Source: Strigamia acuminata (taxonomy: Eukaryota; Arthropoda; Chilopoda; Geophilomorpha; Linotaeniidae). From it: a stretch of 64,000 nt of DNA. Both the position numbers and the translations under genes were made by a program. The stretch spans positions 89,001-153,000 of the forward strand of contig CASHSZ010000092.1 in the NCBI GenBank assembly GCA_949358305.1. Reading direction: 5' to 3'. Shown here piece after piece: positions 58,501-64,000 of the stretch; within the stretch, counting starts at the first letter, position 1; each line of letters starts with the position of its first letter. The notes under the pieces are model-generated. The model made no database searches. It was not told where the DNA came from and saw only the letters and a program-made list of their open reading frames with translations.

Positions 58501-61500
58501 GGTGTTTGTGCTAAGTCAACTGTGATGAGATCAAAAGTCTATTCTCCCAAATCATCGGTTGAATGTTTCTAAAACTTACATTGGAGCCTTCTACTAAGGT
58601 TTAAACACTATTTCTGAACATTCAGAGACATTGGTCTTGTGGTGTTTGTGCTAAGTCAACTGCGATGTGAAATAAGCTCAAAATTTTTTTTTCAAAATTT
58701 ATTGCTTGGGTGTTGCTAAAACTTACATTGAAGGCTTCTACTAAGGTTTAAACACTATTTCTAAACATTCAGAGACATTGGTCTTGTGGTGTTTGTGCTA
58801 AGTCAACTGTGATGAGATCAAAAGTCTATTCTCCCAAATCATCAGTTGGATGTTTCTAAAACTTACATTGGAGCCTTCTACTAAGGTTTAAACACTATTT
58901 CTGAACATTTAGAGACATTGGTCTTGTGGTGTTTATGCTAAGTCAACTGTGATGAGATCAAAAGTCTATTCTCCCAAATCATCGGTTGGATGTTTCTAAA
59001 ACTTACATTGGAGCCTTCTACTAAGGTTTAAACACTATTTCTGAACATTCAGAGACATTGGTCTTGTGGTGTTTGTGCTAAGTCAACTGTGATGAGATCA
59101 AAAGTCTATTCTCCCAAATCATTGGTTGGATGTTTCTAAAACTTACATTGGAGCCTTCTACTAAGGTTTAAACACCATTTCTGAACATTCAGAGACATTG
59201 GTCTTGTGGTGTTTGTGCTAAGTCAACTGTGATGAGATCAAAAGTCTATTCTCCCAAATCATCGGTTGAATGTTTCTAAAACTTACATTGGAGCCTTCTA
59301 CTAAGGTTTAAACACTATTTCTGAACATTCAGAGACATTGGTCTTGTGGTGTTTGTGCTAAGTCAACTGTGATGAGATCAAAAGTCTATTCTCCCAAATC
59401 ATCGGTTAAATGTTTCTAAAACTTACATTGGAGCCTTCTACTAAGGTTTAAACACTATTTCTGAACATTCAGAGACATTGGTCTTGTGGTGTTTGTGCTA
59501 AGTCAACTGTGATGAGATCAAAAGTCTATTCTCCCAAATCATCGGTTGGATGTTTCTAAAACTTACATTGGAGCCTTCTACTAAGGTTTAAACACTATTT
59601 CTGAACATTCAGAGACATTGGTCTTGTGGTGTTTGTGCTAAGTCAACTGTGATGAGATCAAAAGTCTATTCTCCCAAATCATTGGTTGGATGTTTCTAAA
59701 ACTTACATTGGAGCCTTCTACTAAGGTTTAAACACTATTTCTGAACATTCAGAGACATTGGTCTTGTGGTGTTTGTGCTAAGTCAACTGTGATGAGATCA
59801 AAAGTCTATTCTCCCAAATCATCGGTTGAATGTTTCTAAAACTTACATTGGAGCCTTCTACTAAGGTTTAAACACTATTTCTGAACATTCAGAGACATTG
59901 GTCTTGTGGTGTTTGTGCTAAGTCAACTGTGATGAGATCAAAAGTCTATTCTCCCAAATCATTGGTTGGATGTTTCTAAAACTTACATTGGAGCCTTCTA
60001 CTAAGGTTTAAACACTATTTCTGAACATTCAGAGACATTGGTCTTGTGGTGTTTGTGCTAAGTCAACTGTGATGAGATCAAAAGTCTATTCTCCCAAATC
60101 ATCGGTTGGATGTTTCTAAAACTTACATTGGAGCCTTCTACTAAGGTTTAAACACTATTTCTGAACATTCAGAGACATTGGTCTTGTGGTGTTTGTGCTA
60201 AGTCAACTGTGATGAGATCAAAAGTCTATTCTCCCAAATCATTGGTTGGATGTTTCTAAAACTTACATTGGAGCCTTCTACTAAGGTTTAAACACTATTT
60301 CTGAACATTCAGAGACATTGGTCTTGTGGTGTTTGTGCTAAGTCAACTGTGATGAGATCAAAAGTCTATTCTCCCAAATCATCGGTTGAATGTTTCTAAA
60401 ACTTACATTGGAGCCTTCTACTAAGGTTTAAACACTATTTCTGAACATTCAGAGACATTGGTCTTGTGGTGTTTGTGCTAAGTCAACTGTGATGAGATCA
60501 AAAGTCTATTCTCCCAAATCATCGGTTAAATGTTATAAAACTTACATTGGAGCCTTCTACTAAGGTTTAAACACTATTTCTGAACATTCAGAGACATTGG
60601 TCTTGTGGTGTTTGTGCTAAGTCAACTGTGATGAGATCAAAAGTCTATTCTCCCAAATCATCGGTTGGATGTTTCTAAAACTTACATTGGAGCCTTCTAC
60701 TAAGGTTTAAACACTATTTCTGAACATTCAGAGACATTGGTCTTGTGGTGTTTGTGCTAAGTCAACTGTGATGAGATCAAAAGTCTATTCTCCCAAATCA
60801 TTGGTTGGATGTTTCTAAAACTTACATTGGAGCCTTCTACTAAGGTTTAAACACTATTTCTGAACATTCAGAGACATTGGTCTTGTGGTGTTTGTGCTAA
60901 GTCAACTGTGATGAGATCAAAAGTCTATTCTCCCAAATCATCGGTTGAATGTTTCTAAAACTTACATTGGAGCCTTCTACTAAGGTTTAAACACTATTTC
61001 TGAACATTCAGAGACATTGGTCTTGTGGTGTTTGTGCTAAGTCAACTGTGATGAGATCAAAAGTCTATTCTCCCAAATCATCGGTTAAATGTTATAAAAC
61101 TTACATTGGAGCCTTCTACTAAGGTTTAAACACTATTTCTGAACATTCAGAGACATTGGTCTTGTGGTGTTTGTCCTAAGTCAACTGTGATGAGATCAAA
61201 AGTCTATTCTCCCAAATCATCGGTTGGATGTTTCTAAAACTTACATTGGAGCCTTCTACTAAGGTTTAAACACTATTTCTGAACATTCAGAGACATTGGT
61301 CTTGTGGTGTTTGTGCTAAGTCAACTGTGATGAGATCAAAAGTCTATTCTCCCAAATCATTGGTTGGATGTTTCTAAAACTTACATTGGAGCCTTCTACT
61401 AAGGTTTAAACACTATTTCTGAACATTCAGAGACATTGGTCTTGTGGTGTTTGTGCTAAGTCAACTGTGATGAGATCAAAAGTCTATTCTCCCAAATCAT

Positions 61501-64000
61501 CGGTTGGATGTTTCTAAAACTTACATTGGAGCCTTCTACTAAGGTTTAAACACTATTTCTGAACATTCAGAGACATTGGTCTTGTGGTGTTTGTGCTAAG
61601 TCAACTGTGATGAGATCAAAAGTCTATTCTCCCAAATCATCGGTTGGATGTTTCTAAAACTTACATTGGAGCCTTCTACTAAGGTTTAAACACTATTTCT
61701 GAACATTCAGAGACATTGGTCTTGTGGTGTTTGTGCTAAGTCAACTGTGATGAGATCAAAAGTCTATTCTCCCAAATCATCGGTTGGATGTTTCTAAAAC
61801 TTACATTGGAGCCTTCTACTAAGGTTTAAACACTATTTCTGAACATTCAGAGACATTGGTCTTGTGGTGTTTGTGCTAAGTCAACTGCGATGTGAAATGA
61901 GCTCAAAATTTTTTTTTCAAAATTTATTGCTTGGGTGTTGCTAAAACTTATATTGAAGGCTTCTACTAAGGTTTAAACACTATTTCTGAACATTCAGAGA
62001 CATTGGACTTGTGATGTTTGTGCTAAGTCAACTGTGATGAGATCCAAAGTCTATTCTCCCAAATCATTGGTTGGATGTTTCTAAAACTTACATTGGAGCC
62101 TTCTACTAAGGTTTAAACACTATTTCTGAACATTCAGAGACATTGGTCTTGTGGTGTTTGTGCTAAGTCAACTGCGATGTGAAATGAGCTCAAAATTTTT
62201 TTTTCAAAATTTATTGCTTGGGTGTTGCTAAAACTTATATTGAAGGCTTCTACTAAGGTTTAAACACTATTTCTGAACATTCAGAGACATTGGACTTGTG
62301 ATGTTTGTGCTAAGTCAACTGTGATGAGATCAAAAGTCTATTCTCCCAAATCATCAGTTGGATGTTTTTAAAACTTACATTGGAGCCTTCTACTAAGGTT
62401 TAAACACTATTTCTGAACATTTAGAGACATTGGTCTTGTGGTGTTTATGCTAAGTCAACTGTGATGAGATCAAAAGTCTATTCTCCCAAATCATCGGTTG
62501 GATGTTTCTAAAACTTACATTGGAGCCTTCTACTAAGGTTTAAACACTATTTCTGAACATTCAGAGACATTGGTCTTGTGGTGTTTGTGCTAAGTCAACT
62601 GTGATGAGATCAAAAGTCTATTCTCCCAAATCATCGGTTGAATGTTTCTAAAACCTACATTGGAGCCTTCTACTAAGGTTTAAACACTATTTCTGAACAT
62701 TCAGAGACATTGGTCTTGTGGTGTTTGTGCTAAGTCAACTGTGATGAGATCAAAAGTCTATTCTCCCAAATCATCGGTTGGATGTTTCTAAAACTTACAT
62801 TGGAGCCTTCTACTAAGGTTTAAACACTATTTCTGAACATTCAGAGACATTGGTCTTGTGGTGTTTGTGCTAAGTCAACTGCGATGTGAAATAAGCTCAA
62901 AATTTTTTTTTCAAAGTTTATTGCTTGGGTGTTGCTAAAACTTACATTGAAGGCTTCTACTAAGGTTTAAACACTATTTCTAAACATTCAGAGACATTGG
63001 TCTTGTGGTGTTTGTGCTAAGTCAACTGTGATGAGATCAAAAGTCTATTCTCCCAAATCATCGGTTGGATGTTTCTAAAACTTACATTGGAGCCTTCTAC
63101 TAAGGTTTAAACACTATTTCTGAACATTCAGAGACATTGGACTTGTGGTGTTTGTGCTAAGTCAACTGCGATGTAAAATAAGCTCAAAATTTTTTTTTCA
63201 AAATTTATTTCTTAGGTGTTGCTAAAACTTATATTGAAGGCTTCTACTAAGGTTTAAACACTATTTCTGAACATTCAGAGACATTGGACTTGTGGTGTTT
63301 GTGCTAAGTCAACTGTGATGAGATCAAAAGTCTATTCTCCCAAATCATTGGTTGGATGTTTCTAAAACTTACATTGGAGCCTTCTACTAAGGTTTAAACA
63401 CTATTTCTGAACATTCAGAGACATTGGTCTTGTGGTGTTTGTGCTAAGTCAACTGTGATGAGATCAAAAGTCTATTCTCCCAAATCATTGGTTGGATGTT
63501 TCTAAAACTTACATTGGAGCCTTCTACTAAGGTTTAAACACTATTTCTGAACATTCAGAGACATTGGTCTTGTGGTGTTTGTGCTAAGTCAACTGTGATG
63601 AGATCAAAAGTCTATTCTCCCAAATCATCGGTTGAATGTTTCTAAAACTTACATTGGAGCCTTCTACTAAGGTTTAAACACTATTTCTGAACATTCAGAG
63701 ACATTGGTCTTGTGGTGTTTGTGCTAAGTCAACTGTGATGAGATCAAAAGTCTATTCTCCCAAATCATTGGTTGGATGTTTCTAAAACTTACATTGGAGC
63801 CTTCTACTAAGGTTTAAACACTATTTCTGAACATTCAGAGACATTGGTCTTGTGGTGTTTGTGCTAAGTCAACTGTGATGAGATCAAAAGTCTATTCTCC
63901 CAAATCATCGGTTGAATGTTTCTAAAACTTACATTGGAGCCTTCTACTAAGGTTTAAACACTATTTCTGAACATTCAGAGACATTGGTCTTGTGGTGTTT
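55505..64000 (-). repeat. Satellite array, reverse orientation, segment 4
   Basis: Satellite continues in the same orientation as before the retrotransposon, to the window edge. From about 59000 to 61850 it is almost purely type A, with a repeating order of CGGTTGGATG, CATTGGTTGG, CGGTTGAATG and CGGTTAAATG variants. A TGTTATAAAAC variant near 60532 and 61091 marks another short higher-order unit of about 559 bp. Type B monomers return after about 61880. No genes were seen. Confidence 0.96.

Noticed and set aside
1-64000. CRISPR array
   Set aside because: The repeats are 140-147 bp with no unique spacers, no cas genes and a eukaryotic retrotransposon in context.
1-64000. CENP-B box in the satellite
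   Set aside because: No match to the TTCG....A..CGGG core was found in either monomer class on either strand.

Overview
The window looks like animal heterochromatin, possibly pericentromeric or centromeric. About 52 kb of the 64 kb is one AT-rich tandem satellite. The rest is LTR-retrotransposon DNA of the BEL/Pao superfamily, which is known only from animals. No host gene, tRNA, rRNA, CRISPR array or prokaryotic feature was seen. The species cannot be named from the sequence.

Layout: 1-13926 is satellite in one orientation. At 13926/13927 the array flips, and all later satellite lies in the opposite orientation (13927-19044, 20551-23962, 25469-46870, 55505-64000). The satellite has two main monomers: A (140 bp) and B (147 bp, with an A9/T9 tract). 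A third hybrid class carries a one-base deletion. Monomers are organised into nested higher-order repeats (HORs) of 287, 420, 1428, 1700, 1995, 3424 and about 4960 bp.

The satellite is interrupted three times, each time with 4-bp target-site duplications. A 1506-bp solo LTR lies at 19045-20550. The same solo LTR, with the same CTTA duplication and flanks, recurs exactly 4918 bp downstream at 23963-25468. It therefore inserted once and was then copied as part of a composite satellite/LTR repeat. At 46871-55504 is a complete 8634-bp BEL/Pao element with two 1261-bp LTRs in which I found no difference, a GTCT duplication, a tRNA-His-like primer binding site, and one uninterrupted 1751-codon Gag-Pol gene.

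The Gag-Pol gene encodes the internal proteins needed for retrotransposition: Gag with zinc knuckles, protease, reverse transcriptase, RNase H, and integrase with the BEL-type C-terminal domain. The LTRs supply candidate promoter and poly(A) signals. Points worth a second look are the array inversion with its offset mirror copy, the incorporation of the solo LTR into the higher-order repeat, the very young full-length element, the lack of a visible polypurine tract before its 3' LTR with a tract-like sequence in the 5' leader instead, and a YY1-like site kept in both LTR lineages. I see no wholly new gene system.
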